The notes under the pieces are model-generated. The model saw only the letters and a list, made by a program, of their open reading frames with translations, did not search any database and was not told where the DNA came from. From Chryseobacterium indicum (lineage in GTDB: Bacteria > Bacteroidota > Bacteroidia > Flavobacteriales > Weeksellaceae), in the NCBI RefSeq assembly GCF_021504595.1, contig NZ_JACSGT010000001.1, forward strand, positions 2,914,001-2,978,000: DNA of 64,000 nucleotides, in the 5' to 3' direction. The position numbers were made by a program, and so were the translations under genes. Of the stretch, positions 44,204 through 54,716 are shown in pieces (the stretch's first letter is position 1; the number at the start of each line of letters is the position of its first letter).

Positions 44204-44541
44204 TAAAATCTAAAAATAATTCCGAACATTATATCTGGGGAGGTAGCTGTGATAGCTGGATTCTGAAAAACGATGTCCATTTATCCGTAAAACAGGAAAT
44301 CATGCCTTCCGGAACTTCAGAAAAGCTGCATTTTCATCATTTTGCAGAACAGTTTTTTTACATTTTAAAAGGCAAAGCCGTCTTCTTTATTGATGGTGAA
44401 AAGTTATCCATAAAAAGTGGCGAAAGCATTACCATCACACCAAAGTCTAAACATTATATTGCTAATGAATCGAATGAAGATCTGGAATTTTTAGTTATTT
44501 CCAGTCCTTCGACTGATAATGATAGAATAAACATTAAATAA
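44200..44541 (+). CDS. Cupin-domain protein
   Basis: A 113-residue single cupin: KLHFHHFAEQFFYILKGKAV (metal-binding His/Glu motif) then GESITITPKSKHYIANES. Similar in shape to the cupin at 11200 but with a different N-terminus. No substrate can be assigned. Overlaps the DUF1648 stop by 4 bp. Confidence 0.85.
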   Translation: MIKSKNNSEHYIWGGSCDSWILKNDVHLSVKQEIMPSGTSEKLHFHHFAEQFFYILKGKAVFFIDGEKLSIKSGESITITPKSKHYIANESNEDLEFLVISSPSTDNDRINIK

Positions 44542-44544
44542 CTC

Positions 44545-45057
44545 ATGAATAAAACTCTATTAGAGATTACACAGACGAAAAATACGGGTCTGTCCGAAGT
44601 TTTGGTCAATTGGAAAAATTATGATCAGAAGACTTTTATTTTGTCTTTGGCGGAACTGAAAAAAAGAAATGTTCCTGTTAATGAGCAAATAGAATCTCTT
44701 ATTTCCGACTTTTCACGAAACGAAGGAAAGCCTTATGAAGAAATAGAAAAGGAATTTTTTGAAACCAATGGGGCGAAAGATTATGCTGAATATGTTTCTG
44801 AAAATACAAAGGTTCCTGAAAAGACGGATGACGAAAAGTTATATCTTGAACAGTTAAGGAGACTGAGAATAGCACAGATTGAACAACAAGAGCAAAAACA
44901 GGCGAAGAATGATGTTTTATACGGCGGTCTTTGGTTTGCCGGAGGATTAATCGTTACCATTGTTTCGCTTAGTAACGGAAATGGAGGGATTATTGCTTAC
45001 GGAGCGGTAATTTTTGGAGGGATTCAATTTTTTAGAGGTTTAAGCAAAAGCTTGTAA
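44545..45057 (+). CDS. Hypothetical protein with C-terminal membrane hairpin
   Basis: A 170-residue protein with a helical, charged N-terminal two-thirds (a probable coiled coil near EKLYLEQLRRLRIAQIEQQE) and two closely spaced hydrophobic helices at about 125-142 and 147-165 (LWFAGGLIVTIVSL and IAYGAVIFGGIQFF). No domain recognised. It lies between a cupin and waaA with gaps of 2-3 bp. Confidence 0.7.
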   Translation: MNKTLLEITQTKNTGLSEVLVNWKNYDQKTFILSLAELKKRNVPVNEQIESLISDFSRNEGKPYEEIEKEFFETNGAKDYAEYVSENTKVPEKTDDEKLYLEQLRRLRIAQIEQQEQKQAKNDVLYGGLWFAGGLIVTIVSLSNGNGGIIAYGAVIFGGIQFFRGLSKSL

Positions 45058-45059
45058 TA

Positions 45060-46286
45060 ATGTCTTTCTTTTACAACATATTTATCCATCTGCTCATCTT
45101 CGGAATGAAGATTTTTTCTTTATTTAATGATAAAACTAAAAAAGGCGTTGAAGGCAGGAAAGAATCTTTAGAAAAGGTAAAATCTGGCTTTAAAACATCC
45201 GATAAAGTAATCTGGATGCACGCTTCAAGTCTTGGAGAATATGAACAGGGACTGCCTGTTTTGGAGCAACTGAAAGAAAGGTTTGCGGATCATAAAATTT
45301 TAGTTACCTTCTTTTCTCCATCCGGTTTTGAAAATGTGGTGAAAAAGAAACATATTGCGGATGTGATCTGTTATCTTCCTTTTGATAAGAAATCTGCTGT
45401 AAAAGAATTTACAGATCAGTTTGATGTTCAACTATTTTTTACGGTGAAGTATGATTACTGGTATAACCTTCTTGCGGAGCTGAAAAATAAAGGAGCGAAA
45501 ACGTATGTAATTTCGGCTTTGTTCTATGATCGGCAATCATTTTTTACATCTTATGGGAAATGGTTTGTAAAGCAGCTTCAGGAAAATATCGACTGGTTTT
45601 TTCATCAGACGCAAATGTCCTTTGCTTTGGCTAAAAGCATTGGATTAACGAAATCTTCGGTAACAGGAGATACAAGATTTGACCGTGTAAAACAACTTCG
45701 GCATCTTAACAATCACGTCGCTTTTATTAAAGATTTTATTGGCGAAGATAAAACCGTGGTTTTCGGAAGTTCGTGGCAGGCGGAAGAAAAGATTGCGCTG
45801 GAAGTTTCGCAGGGAAGTCCGTACGCAAAATTAATTATTGCTCCTCATGATCTGAAGAGAGTTTCCCATTTGAAACAGCTTTTTCCGGAAGCCATTTTAT
45901 ATAGTGAGATTAATTCTGGCGAAAATTTTAACTCGAATATTTTAATTATCGACAGCATTGGTCTGCTTTCAAAGCTCTATTCTTACGCGGATATTGCAGT
46001 CGTGGGCGGAGGTTTTCATGATGCGGGACTTCACAATATTCTGGAGGCGGTAACTTTCGGTGTTCCTGTAATTTTTGGTAATCATTACAGGAAAAATCCT
46101 GAAGCAGACGGTCTCATTTCAGCCGATGGCGGAAGATCTTTTGAAAATGCAGGTCTGGCTGCAGATTTTGTTCTGTTTTTAATTAATAATGAAGATTCGC
46201 TTCAGGCGATGTCTGAAAATGCTGAAAAATTTGTCTCTGAAAAGCCTGATTCTACAGAACTGATTCTACAGAAAATTTTATCGTAA
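45060..46286 (+). CDS. waaA: 3-deoxy-D-manno-octulosonic acid (Kdo) transferase
   Basis: A 408-residue inner-membrane-associated GT30 transferase that adds Kdo to lipid A. An N-terminal hydrophobic anchor (FFYNIFIHLLIFGMKIF) precedes VIWMHASSLGEYEQGLPVL, VTFFSPSGFE, VTGDTRFDRV and the donor-side VVGGGFHDAGLHNILEAVTFGVPVIFG. Length is typical. The last nine bases overlap the convergent gene at 46278. Confidence 0.95.
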   Translation: MSFFYNIFIHLLIFGMKIFSLFNDKTKKGVEGRKESLEKVKSGFKTSDKVIWMHASSLGEYEQGLPVLEQLKERFADHKILVTFFSPSGFENVVKKKHIADVICYLPFDKKSAVKEFTDQFDVQLFFTVKYDYWYNLLAELKNKGAKTYVISALFYDRQSFFTSYGKWFVKQLQENIDWFFHQTQMSFALAKSIGLTKSSVTGDTRFDRVKQLRHLNNHVAFIKDFIGEDKTVVFGSSWQAEEKIALEVSQGSPYAKLIIAPHDLKRVSHLKQLFPEAILYSEINSGENFNSNILIIDSIGLLSKLYSYADIAVVGGGFHDAGLHNILEAVTFGVPVIFGNHYRKNPEADGLISADGGRSFENAGLAADFVLFLINNEDSLQAMSENAEKFVSEKPDSTELILQKILS

Positions 46287-46904
46287 AAATCCCTGATTTT
46301 TAATGTCTTTGATGATCTGGTCAAAATTTTCCGGAATCTTATCGCTTGTCAGCCAGTTAAAGTCGATCCCATTATTGATGAAAAGCTTAGAGAGGTATTT
46401 ATTCTCAAGGATTTTATCTTTTAAATTATCCAGATGCTCATCAATTTCCATCCAGTAATCTACATCCAGTTTTTGGGTTAAAAGTAAGGCTTTTACCACT
46501 TTATTAATGATGTAGAGATATAATTTGTAAACATTATCAAATCTCTGGCGGCTCAGATCTTCGTTATATTCTAAAATCTTATTAATCAGTAATAAATTAA
46601 GAGAAACTTCTCCAAACTTATCGGTTGTTATTTTTACGTGCTCTGTAATTTCAGCACTTATTTTACGGATAATTCCAAGGAAATATTTCTGATTGCTGAT
46701 GTATTTTGATGCCAGTAAAACTTTTTCAGAAACAATTTCTTCCATTGCATCCCTTTTGTTATCTGTAGTTTCAGGATCAATAAGTTCGAAGTATAGTTTT
46801 TTAGATAAAAGTTTGTCTTTTTTTAATAATCTGAAAATCAGGCGGTCTTTTTCTACAGAAGAAAAATTGCTCAGGGCAGCCTTGAACTCTTTTGAATATT
46901 CCAT
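46278..46904 (-). CDS. Hypothetical helical protein
   Basis: A 208-residue protein that I do not recognise. It is rich in Lys, Leu and Ile and looks all-helical, without signal peptide or membrane segments. Its last codons overlap the last codons of waaA on the opposite strand by nine bases, and a glycosyltransferase gene ends the next unit 10 bp upstream, so it may be cotranscribed from upstream. Function unknown. Confidence 0.7.
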   Translation of the reverse strand: MEYSKEFKAALSNFSSVEKDRLIFRLLKKDKLLSKKLYFELIDPETTDNKRDAMEEIVSEKVLLASKYISNQKYFLGIIRKISAEITEHVKITTDKFGEVSLNLLLINKILEYNEDLSRQRFDNVYKLYLYIINKVVKALLLTQKLDVDYWMEIDEHLDNLKDKILENKYLSKLFINNGIDFNWLTSDKIPENFDQIIKDIKNQGFLR

Positions 46905-46913
46905 TCAATAAAT

Positions 46914-47672
46914 TTAATTAAAAATTTTCGAATATTTTAAAAATCCGTTGAATGCCCAGTTTGCTGTATAATATAAAGACTTTGTAACGGAAAATCCCAT
47001 GAAATCTTTATACACCAGATATTGATCTCTGATGATGTTTTTCTTCTTTCTGGAAACGCTGTTTTCGCGCATCCTGTATTTAGCGAGTGTTTTATTCAGC
47101 GGATAGCCTTTCGGGATTTTTTTCAGAAGATTCAGCCACATTACATGATCTTCGCGTTTGCTTTTTACAGGAAAGAAAAATTTTCCCACTCTTTTTGTGT
47201 CGTACATGGTAGAAACAGGAGCCAGTCTGCAGGTTTTAAGCAGGTTGGAAAAGGTAACGATTTTATCGGCTTCAAAATCTTTTAAAATCGGTTCCATCGT
47301 ATGTTCGTCACATCTGGAATAATTGCAGTATACCAATTCTGCATTGTTTTTATCCATAAACCCGATCATCTCCTCAAGATATTCGGGATACCAGAAATCA
47401 TCGGAATCCAGAAATGCGATATAGCGTCCTTCTGCTCTTTCGAGGCTTTTATTTCGTGCATTTCCTGCGCCGCCGTTTTTTTCAAGAACGTGTAATTTTA
47501 TTCTGGGATCATTGTACTTTCGGATCAGATCAACGGTGTCATCTTTAGAACGGTCGTCCGAGATCAGCCATTCCCAGTTTTCATACGTCTGATTGAGTAC
47601 AGAATGTATGGTTTCCTCTATAAATTCCGCCGAATTGTAGGAGGGGGTAATTATTGAAACTAAATCTTTCAT
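46914..47672 (-). CDS. Family 2 glycosyltransferase
   Basis: The start at 47672 (MKDLVSIITPSYNSAEFI) is the normal GT2 beginning; the frame extends 25 codons upstream into the acyltransferase gene. The 252-residue protein has VSIITPSYNSAEFI, WLISDDRSKDDT, ARNKSLERAEGRYIAFLDSDDFW (DxD site) and a C-terminal basic helix. Adds a sugar to a surface glycan. It lies 8 bp after the acyltransferase stop. Confidence 0.93.
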   Translation of the reverse strand: MKDLVSIITPSYNSAEFIEETIHSVLNQTYENWEWLISDDRSKDDTVDLIRKYNDPRIKLHVLEKNGGAGNARNKSLERAEGRYIAFLDSDDFWYPEYLEEMIGFMDKNNAELVYCNYSRCDEHTMEPILKDFEADKIVTFSNLLKTCRLAPVSTMYDTKRVGKFFFPVKSKREDHVMWLNLLKKIPKGYPLNKTLAKYRMRENSVSRKKKNIIRDQYLVYKDFMGFSVTKSLYYTANWAFNGFLKYSKIFN

Positions 47673-47680
47673 CCTGTGTT

Positions 47681-48664
47681 TTATAAAAATTTTTTCTCGT
47701 AAAAATGCCATGAGCTTACCCCAACAGCAATAACAACCGTCATGCATACAACAGCCATCACGTAAGGATTGTAATCTTTAAATAATCCCAGTGTGGTAAA
47801 AGTCCTGATGATCGGGAAGTGGAAGATATAAATTCCGTAAGTAAAATCGCCGTACTTTCCGAAATTATTTAAAAATTTAAAAGAATACGCGATGTACAGA
47901 ACGATAACCCCGATCATCATCGGAGAGAAAAGCTGAATATCTGTAAATAAATCAATCCACACTGTTGCTATAGCGATAATAAAAAGCGTGTTTTTGTATT
48001 TAATAAATTTATCGAAATTAAAATAAATCAGCATTCCCGGTATAAAATAGGAGAGAGTTCCCGGAAGTTGTTTTGCCATTGAAATTTTCCCCTGATGTTC
48101 AAAATAATTAAGATAAACAAGGGACAGGAAATACAGGATGATTAAACTGATGTTTCTGTATTTATTGTTTTTTCCGAACAGTAAAAACATCAGCGGTACC
48201 GCAAAATAATAGCACATTTCTATTTTCAGTGTCCAGAGTGCTCCGTTCACTGCCTGATTCCCGAAAACTCCGGGAAGCCAAGGTGCTTTAAAATTTAAAA
48301 AGATGGAATTCCAGAAAAGATATTTGTAAACCTGCGTATTGGTAAAATATTCCCTGAAAGAATAACTGCTTACAAGACTGAGTAAAATGGCACAAAGAAA
48401 AACAACCAGTAAATAAGCGGGAACAATCCTCCTGATTCTTTTGCTTATATAGCTTTTGAGACTGGAAGAACGCTCATAACTTCTTGCAATTAAAAAACCG
48501 CTCACTACGAAAAATCCGAAAACAGCAACTTCGATAGGACTGTGCTCCAGAAATTTCAGCTCCGGAGAAACACTTAAAGCTCCAAGATGTCCCAAAAAAA
48601 CGATAAAAGCGAGGAGAACACGGATAAAATCAAAATTGTTTTTCGTAATGTCTTGCATTTGCAT
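47681..48664 (-). CDS. Acyltransferase-3 (OafA/YrhL-like) membrane protein
   Basis: An integral membrane acyltransferase with about ten helices. The start at 48664 (MQMQDITKNNFDFIRVLLAF) is preferred over the longer frame; 48658 is also possible. NNFDFIRVLLAFIVFLGHLGAL has the catalytic His, and FGFFVVSGFLIARSY and KRIRRIVPAYLLVV are family marks. O-acetylates sugars on surface polysaccharide, consistent with the GT2 gene that follows. Confidence 0.92.
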   Translation of the reverse strand: MQMQDITKNNFDFIRVLLAFIVFLGHLGALSVSPELKFLEHSPIEVAVFGFFVVSGFLIARSYERSSSLKSYISKRIRRIVPAYLLVVFLCAILLSLVSSYSFREYFTNTQVYKYLFWNSIFLNFKAPWLPGVFGNQAVNGALWTLKIEMCYYFAVPLMFLLFGKNNKYRNISLIILYFLSLVYLNYFEHQGKISMAKQLPGTLSYFIPGMLIYFNFDKFIKYKNTLFIIAIATVWIDLFTDIQLFSPMMIGVIVLYIAYSFKFLNNFGKYGDFTYGIYIFHFPIIRTFTTLGLFKDYNPYVMAVVCMTVVIAVGVSSWHFYEKKFL

Positions 48665-48856
48665 TTGTTTGCTACAAAAATAGTTTTTTTCGCAGAAACA
48701 TAATATTGAAGACAACGAATGTTTGCCAAATCAGGGAAAAACATCCGTTTTAAAATATCAATACACAGAAAATAATAAATTTTAATAATATTTCTTTAAA
48801 AAAATTGTATAATAATGTAAATAAATCATAATTTTAGCGCTTGAAAAATTTGATAT

Positions 48857-49330
48857 ATGAAGAAATTAGCATTATTATTTGCAGGTTTATCATTATTTGT
48901 AGCGACAGGATGTAATAACAACGACGAAACGGTACTCGAGGCTCCGTTGGTAGGAGTTTGGCAGCCTGTGAAAAAAGTTGTAACTGTAGTTGCAACAGGG
49001 CAGGTTCCTGTTTCCGACGGTATTTCTTTTGACACAACTTGCCAGAAAACTTCAAGATGGACGTTCGCTTCCGGAAATGGAGGGAAGAGAACGGATATGG
49101 GAGACAGCGCAACACCGGGAACCTGCACGCCGACTTTCGACAGAACATTCACTTATACTTACGATAAAGACAGCAAAGCTATTCAGATAAAATATCAGGG
49201 TATCGTTCAGCCGGATCAGGGAAAAATCATAAGCATCAGCGATACTGCATTAAATATCATGTTTGAAGATAAAACAGATCCTACAAAATTCCATTCTGAA
49301 ACCTATACATTCAAGAGAGTCACTCAGTAA
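48857..49330 (+). CDS. Small lipoprotein, lipocalin-like
   Basis: A 157-residue lipoprotein (lipobox ATGC, Cys19) with a beta-rich mature part beginning LVGVWQPVKKV, which resembles the start of lipocalin-like (DUF4923/lipocalin_4 type) flavobacterial lipoproteins. Two cysteines (TTCQ, GTCT) may form a disulfide. Function unknown. Confidence 0.78.
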   Translation: MKKLALLFAGLSLFVATGCNNNDETVLEAPLVGVWQPVKKVVTVVATGQVPVSDGISFDTTCQKTSRWTFASGNGGKRTDMGDSATPGTCTPTFDRTFTYTYDKDSKAIQIKYQGIVQPDQGKIISISDTALNIMFEDKTDPTKFHSETYTFKRVTQ

Positions 49331-49356
49331 TAGTCTGATTTATCAATATAAAATAC

Positions 49357-49385
49357 AAATCTCATCCACGGATGGGATTTTTTTG
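49357..49385 (+). terminator. Intrinsic terminator of the small lipoprotein gene
   Basis: A 9-bp stem (ATCTCATCC with GGATGGGAT, one G-T pair) with a 2-nt loop and a T-run. Confidence 0.75.
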
Positions 49386-49515
49386 TGCATTATTTAATCA
49401 AATTTAAATTTCCATTTCTTTTAAAATCATTATTTTTGTGCATCTTGATTTTGGAATTAATAATGAAAATTAAATCTGATCTCTAAAGTCTAACATCTAA
49501 CATCTATTATAAAAA

Positions 49516-52329
49516 GTGTTTTACGATCATCAGCAGATAGAAAAAAAGTGGCAGAAGTACTGGGAAGAAAATCAGACCTATAAAACTTCCGATAATACAG
49601 ACAAACCTAAATTTTATGTTCTCGATATGTTTCCGTATCCATCCGGAGCGGGACTCCATGTAGGTCACCCTCTCGGATACATCGCTTCCGACATTTACGC
49701 GAGATACAAAAGACATCAGGGTTTCAATGTACTTCACCCTGTTGGTTACGACAGTTTCGGGCTTCCTGCTGAACAATATGCTATTCAGACAGGGCAGCAT
49801 CCTGCGATTACGACAGAGCAAAACATTACAAGATACGAAGAGCAGCTTAGAAAAATTGGTTTCTCGTTCGACTGGAGCAGGGAAGTGAGAACATCCGATG
49901 CTTCTTATTATAAATGGACACAGTGGATTTTTATTGAGCTGTTCCATTCATGGTATAATAAAGATACCGATAAAGCGGAACCTATTTCATCTTTAATTAA
50001 ACGTTTTGAAGAAAAAGGAACGGAAGGATTAAATGCCAATCAGAACGATGAATTAAATTTCACGGCGGAAGAGTGGAAAGAAGCATCAGAAATTGATAAA
50101 GAAGACATCTTATTAAATTACCGTTTGGCTTATAGAGCAGAAACCACCGTGAACTGGTGTCCTGCTTTGGGAACCGTTCTGGCAAATGATGAGGTAAAAG
50201 ACGGAAAATCCGAAAGAGGAGGTTTCCCTGTTTTCCAAAAGAAAATGATGCAGTGGAGCATGAGGATTTCTGCGTACTCTGAAAGATTATTGCAGGGATT
50301 AAAAACTCTGGACTGGCCACAACCTTTGAAAGATTCTCAGGAATACTGGATCGGAAAATCGCAGGGAGCGCAGGTGAGATTCAATGTGGAAGGACATGAT
50401 GAGATCGTTGAGGTTTTTACAACAAGACCGGATACGATTTTCGGAGCGACTTTTATGGTTCTGGCTCCCGAAAATCCTTTGGTGGAGACCATCACAACAG
50501 CAGAGCAAAAAGCTGAGGTAGATTCTTATATTGAAGAAACTTCTAAGAAAACGGAACGTGACAGAATGGCGGACGTGAAAAATGTTTCGGGCGCTTTCAC
50601 GGGAAGTTATGCTTTAAACCCTTTCAGTGGAGAAAGAATGCCGATCTATATTTCAGATTATGTTTTGATGGGTTACGGAACAGGTGCTGTAATGGCGGTT
50701 CCTGCACATGACGAGCGCGATCACAGATTTGCAAAGAAATTTAATTTAGAAATTAAGAAAGTCGTGGAAACGGAAGAAGATGTTCAGGAAGCTTCTTTTG
50801 ATTCTAAAGATTCGGTTTGTGTAAATTCTGACTTCTTAAATGGATTAAATTATAACGATGCAAAAGCATTGATTATTTCAGCTATTGAGAAAAAAGGAAT
50901 CGGACACGGAACAACGAACTACAGACAGCGTGATGCGATTTTCTCAAGACAAAGATATTGGGGAGAACCGGTTCCTATTTATTACAAGGATGGAATGCCT
51001 TATACATTGCCAACTTCCGCTTTGCCTTTGGAACTTCCGGAAGTTGAAAAATATCTGCCGACTGAAGACGGAGATCCGCCATTGGGAAATGCTAAAACCT
51101 TTGCATGGGATGAAGCTAACCAAAAAGTAGTCGACACCAATTTAATTGATGAAAAAACAGTTTTCCCCTTGGAATTATCCACAATGCCGGGTTGGGCAGG
51201 AAGCTCATGGTATTTCTTAAGATACATGGATCCGAAAAATGAAGAAGTCTTCACTAAAAAAGAATTGTCAGATTATTGGGGACAGGTGGATTTGTACATC
51301 GGAGGAAGCGAACACGCAACAGGACATTTATTATATTCCCGTTTCTGGAATATGTTCTTAAAAGACAGAGGATATATTAATCAGGATGAGCCTTTCCAAA
51401 AATTGATTAACCAAGGAATGATTTTGGGGATGAGTGCTTTTGTTTATAGAGTTGACGGAACTAATCAATATGTTTCTAAAAATTTAGCAAAAGATTATAC
51501 AACTCAGGCAATCCACGTTGATGTATCACTATTAAAAGGAACTTCTGATGAATTGGATACACAAGCATTCAAAGCCTGGAGACCGGATTACGCAGATGCA
51601 GAATTTATTTTAGAAGACGGGAAATACATCACAGGTCGTGAAGTAGAAAAAATGTCTAAATCAAAATACAATGTAGTAAATCCTGACGATATTTGTAATG
51701 AATACGGAGCAGACGGTTTACGATTGTATGAAATGTTCTTAGGACCGTTGGAACAATCCAAGCCTTGGAACACGCAGGGTCTGAGTGGAGTTTACGGTTT
51801 CCTTAAAAAGTTCTGGAATTTATATTTTGACGGAGATACGTTCTCTGTTTCCGATGAAGAGCCAACCAAAGCAGAATACAAAGTTTTACATACCTTAATA
51901 AAGAAGGTGGTTTACGATATTGAAAACTTCTCTTTCAATACGTCTGTCTCTTCTTTTATGATCGCTGTAAACGAACTGCAAAAAATAAAATGCAACAAAC
52001 GCAATATTTTAGAACCTTTAGCCGTTATCATTTCTCCGTATGCACCTCACATCTGTGAAGAGCTTTGGCGTTTACTGGGGCATCAGGATTCTATTGAATT
52101 TGAAAAATTCCCTGTATTGAACGAGGATTACTTAGTGGAAGACGAAATTTTGTATCCGGTAAGTGTAAACGGAAGAATGAAGTTTAAAATTTCACTTTCT
52201 GCGCAGCTTTCTCCGAAAGAAGTAGAGGAAATTGTACTTAAAGATGAAAAAATGCTGCAGATTCTGGAAGGTAAAACTCCGACGAAAATCATTGTAGTTC
52301 CTCACAGAATTGTGAATATAGTAATTTAA
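49516..52329 (+). CDS. leuS: Leucyl-tRNA synthetase
   Basis: A 937-residue class I aminoacyl-tRNA synthetase that charges tRNA-Leu. Starts with GTG at 49516 ([16 protein letters not shown]). The HIGH motif is in [15 protein letters not shown], the editing (CP1) domain carries [12 protein letters not shown], and [14 protein letters not shown] is the KMSKS loop. A TATTTTTG box lies at 49431-49438. Length is at the upper end for bacterial LeuRS. Confidence 0.97.
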   Translation: MFYDHQQIEKKWQKYWEENQTYKTSDNTDKPKFYVLDMFPYPSGAGLHVGHPLGYIASDIYARYKRHQGFNVLHPVGYDSFGLPAEQYAIQTGQHPAITTEQNITRYEEQLRKIGFSFDWSREVRTSDASYYKWTQWIFIELFHSWYNKDTDKAEPISSLIKRFEEKGTEGLNANQNDELNFTAEEWKEASEIDKEDILLNYRLAYRAETTVNWCPALGTVLANDEVKDGKSERGGFPVFQKKMMQWSMRISAYSERLLQGLKTLDWPQPLKDSQEYWIGKSQGAQVRFNVEGHDEIVEVFTTRPDTIFGATFMVLAPENPLVETITTAEQKAEVDSYIEETSKKTERDRMADVKNVSGAFTGSYALNPFSGERMPIYISDYVLMGYGTGAVMAVPAHDERDHRFAKKFNLEIKKVVETEEDVQEASFDSKDSVCVNSDFLNGLNYNDAKALIISAIEKKGIGHGTTNYRQRDAIFSRQRYWGEPVPIYYKDGMPYTLPTSALPLELPEVEKYLPTEDGDPPLGNAKTFAWDEANQKVVDTNLIDEKTVFPLELSTMPGWAGSSWYFLRYMDPKNEEVFTKKELSDYWGQVDLYIGGSEHATGHLLYSRFWNMFLKDRGYINQDEPFQKLINQGMILGMSAFVYRVDGTNQYVSKNLAKDYTTQAIHVDVSLLKGTSDELDTQAFKAWRPDYADAEFILEDGKYITGREVEKMSKSKYNVVNPDDICNEYGADGLRLYEMFLGPLEQSKPWNTQGLSGVYGFLKKFWNLYFDGDTFSVSDEEPTKAEYKVLHTLIKKVVYDIENFSFNTSVSSFMIAVNELQKIKCNKRNILEPLAVIISPYAPHICEELWRLLGHQDSIEFEKFPVLNEDYLVEDEILYPVSVNGRMKFKISLSAQLSPKEVEEIVLKDEKMLQILEGKTPTKIIVVPHRIVNIVI

Positions 52330-52569
52330 AAAAAAATTAACATTGGCAAATTAAAAAAAATGAAGGCTTAAATTTTTTGATTTTTTAACGTAAATGTTAA
52401 AATTGAAAAATATTACCAAAAAAAGAGAAAATAATTATAATATCGAAAGTGTATTAAAATTTCTTTATCAAAAAAATGGCAAATGTTTATTTAAGACTCT
52501 TGCATTTTAATTATTTTTGCCTTTAATTTACACCTTGTAAAATTTTAAAACAATATAATTTAGTTAAAT
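52330..52569. other. AT-rich intergenic region upstream of exbB
   Basis: A 240-bp very AT-rich spacer between leuS and exbB. A TATTTTTG box at 52512-52519 is the likely -7 element for the exb-tonB operon. No TTG at the right distance is seen. No terminator hairpin for leuS is evident. Confidence 0.5.
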
Positions 52570-53433
52570 ATGGAAATGAATGTTTCAAAAAATGATGAGC
52601 AAGTAATTGCTAGAAAGTCGGGAGGTTTAAACCCAGCTGTAATTATTCCTATTATCTTTGCAATAGGAATTTGTATTTATTTATTCGTTTTGGGAAGTCC
52701 AGGTAACTTTAAGGATGCCGATAAGTTAGGTGCAGGGTCTGTTGCTTTCTCTGATGTTGAAGGAAAAGACATTCACCCGGAATCGTTCTTAGGGATTATC
52801 TACAAAGGAGGGGTTATTGTACCTATCTTGATTACTTTCATGCTTACCGTTATTGTTTTTTCAATTGAAAGAGCTTTAGTTTTAGGAAGAGCAGCAGGAA
52901 AAGGTAACCTAGATAACTTCGTTGTACAGGTAAGAAGCTTACTAAACCAGAACAAAATTGATGAAGCTTTAGAAGAGTGCGACAGACAGCAGGGTTCTGT
53001 TGGTAACGTTGTAAAAGAAGGTCTTACGACTTACAAAGCTTTATCTCACGATACTACTTTAAACAAAGAGCAAAAAATGGTAGCGCTTAACAAAGCAATC
53101 GAAGAAGCGACAACTCTTGAAATGCCAATGCTTGAGAAAAACATGATGATCCTTTCTACTTTAGGTACTGTTGCAACGTTAGTAGCACTTTTAGGTACTG
53201 TAATCGGGATGATCAAGGCGTTCTTCGCATTAGGTTCAGGAGGTGGTACTCCGGATGCTGCTGCACTTTCTACTGGTATCTCTGAGGCTTTGATTAACAC
53301 AGCTTTAGGTATTGGTACTTCAGCAATCGCTATTATCCTTTATAACTTCTTTACTTCTAAAATCGACGGATTAACTTATAAGATCGACGAGATCGCAATG
53401 AGCATCCAACAGTCTTTTGCTGAATTCAACTAA
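52570..53433 (+). CDS. exbB: ExbB/MotA/TolQ-family proton channel
   Basis: A 287-residue inner-membrane protein with helices at about 22-42, 77-100, 190-215 and 235-260. The MotA/TolQ/ExbB core is clear: LSTLGTVATLVALLGTVIGMIKAFFAL and ISEALINTALGIGTSAIAIIL. It forms the proton channel of the TonB motor with ExbD. First gene of the exbB-exbD-exbD-tonB cluster, with a 62-bp gap to the next gene. Confidence 0.95.
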   Translation: MEMNVSKNDEQVIARKSGGLNPAVIIPIIFAIGICIYLFVLGSPGNFKDADKLGAGSVAFSDVEGKDIHPESFLGIIYKGGVIVPILITFMLTVIVFSIERALVLGRAAGKGNLDNFVVQVRSLLNQNKIDEALEECDRQQGSVGNVVKEGLTTYKALSHDTTLNKEQKMVALNKAIEEATTLEMPMLEKNMMILSTLGTVATLVALLGTVIGMIKAFFALGSGGGTPDAAALSTGISEALINTALGIGTSAIAIILYNFFTSKIDGLTYKIDEIAMSIQQSFAEFN

Positions 53434-53495
53434 GAATTTTTAGCAAGGAATTTGCAGTAAGTAAAAAGAAGTTTAATTAAAAATCATTAATAATA

Positions 53496-54104
53496 ATGGC
53501 GAGAGTCAAACCAAAAAGACATGGAGTAGTGACGGATATGACGGCAATGTGTGACGTTGCGTTCCTGCTGCTTACGTTCTTTATCTTGACCACTCAGTTT
53601 AAAAAACCTGATGTGGAGCAGATTAAACCGCCATCTTCAATATCAGAGAAGTTACTTCCTGATGCAAGTTTGATGACCATCAACGCTACTCCGGACGGAA
53701 AATTTTATTTTCAGCCAGTAGAAAATGCATCTGAGAGAATACAGCTTTTAGACAATATGGGAAAAAAGTATGGAATTACTTTTGACAATAACGAAAAAGC
53801 TGCATTCCAGAAAGTACAAGCAATTGGGGTTCCTATGAACCAGCTTAAAAGCTATCTTGATTTGCCAGATGACGAGCAGAAAAATTTCAAGAGTCCTACA
53901 GGGATTCCTATGGATAGTACAAATAAGCAGTTAGTAGACTGGGTAAAAGAAAGTTTGAACGTAAATCCTGATTACAAATTAGCAATTAAAGGAGACGTTA
54001 CAACAGAATACCCAAAAGTTAAAAGCTTATTTGAGGGTTTAAGAGATATCGATTTTCTTAAATTTTGGTTGATTACATCACAAGAAGGTAAACCTAATGA
54101 ATAA
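53496..54104 (+). CDS. ExbD/TolR-family protein 1
   Basis: A 202-residue ExbD-like protein: VTDMTAMCDVAFLLLTFFILTTQF contains the membrane helix and essential Asp, followed by a larger periplasmic domain (about 50-195). Ends 12 bp before the second exbD. With exbB, exbD2 and tonB it forms the energy-transducing complex that powers TonB-dependent outer-membrane receptors; use of two ExbD types is common in this phylum. Confidence 0.93.
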   Translation: MARVKPKRHGVVTDMTAMCDVAFLLLTFFILTTQFKKPDVEQIKPPSSISEKLLPDASLMTINATPDGKFYFQPVENASERIQLLDNMGKKYGITFDNNEKAAFQKVQAIGVPMNQLKSYLDLPDDEQKNFKSPTGIPMDSTNKQLVDWVKESLNVNPDYKLAIKGDVTTEYPKVKSLFEGLRDIDFLKFWLITSQEGKPNE

Positions 54105-54116
54105 TATCATTTAGAA

Positions 54117-54692
54117 ATGGCAGAAGTACAAGTACAGGAAAAGGGCGCCAAAGGCGGCAAGGTACGTTCCAAGAAACAGAGTACCAGAGTCGATATGACT
54201 CCGATGGTGGACTTGGGTTTTCTATTGATTACCTTCTTTATGTTCACAACCACATTCTCTAAACCGAATGTAATGGATTTGGGTCTTCCGGCAAAACCGA
54301 AGGATGAAACAAAAAAACCACCTCCAACAGAAATTAAACTTTCTAATTCTATATCTTTATTATTAGGTAAAGACAATAAGATTTTCTGGCATCAGCAGGA
54401 CAACACGTCTTTAACAGATCAAAATCTTAACGAAACTACTTTTGATAGAGAAGGAATCAGAAAAGTAATTGAGCAGGCAAAAGCAAATGCGGCAGATAAA
54501 ACTAAATTTACGGTTATTATTAAGCCAACTGACGATGCTGTATATAAAAACTTCGTAGATATCCTTGACGAAATGGCAATTACAAAAAGCGAGCAGTACG
54601 GTGTTACTGATCTTAAACCTTGGGAAAAAGCTATTTACGATAAAAAAGTGGGTAATTCTGGAGCTGCAGCAGCAACTCCGGCTACTAAGTAA
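54117..54692 (+). CDS. ExbD/TolR-family protein 2
   Basis: A 191-residue ExbD with VDMTPMVDLGFLLITFFMF (membrane helix and Asp) and a Gly/Lys-rich cytoplasmic head. It is the close paralog of the orphan ExbD at 30060-30587. It ends in an Ala-rich tail not present in that copy. TonB follows after 24 bp. Confidence 0.94.
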   Translation: MAEVQVQEKGAKGGKVRSKKQSTRVDMTPMVDLGFLLITFFMFTTTFSKPNVMDLGLPAKPKDETKKPPPTEIKLSNSISLLLGKDNKIFWHQQDNTSLTDQNLNETTFDREGIRKVIEQAKANAADKTKFTVIIKPTDDAVYKNFVDILDEMAITKSEQYGVTDLKPWEKAIYDKKVGNSGAAAATPATK

Positions 54693-54716
54693 TTTAAACC
54701 ATAAAATTGTAAATCT

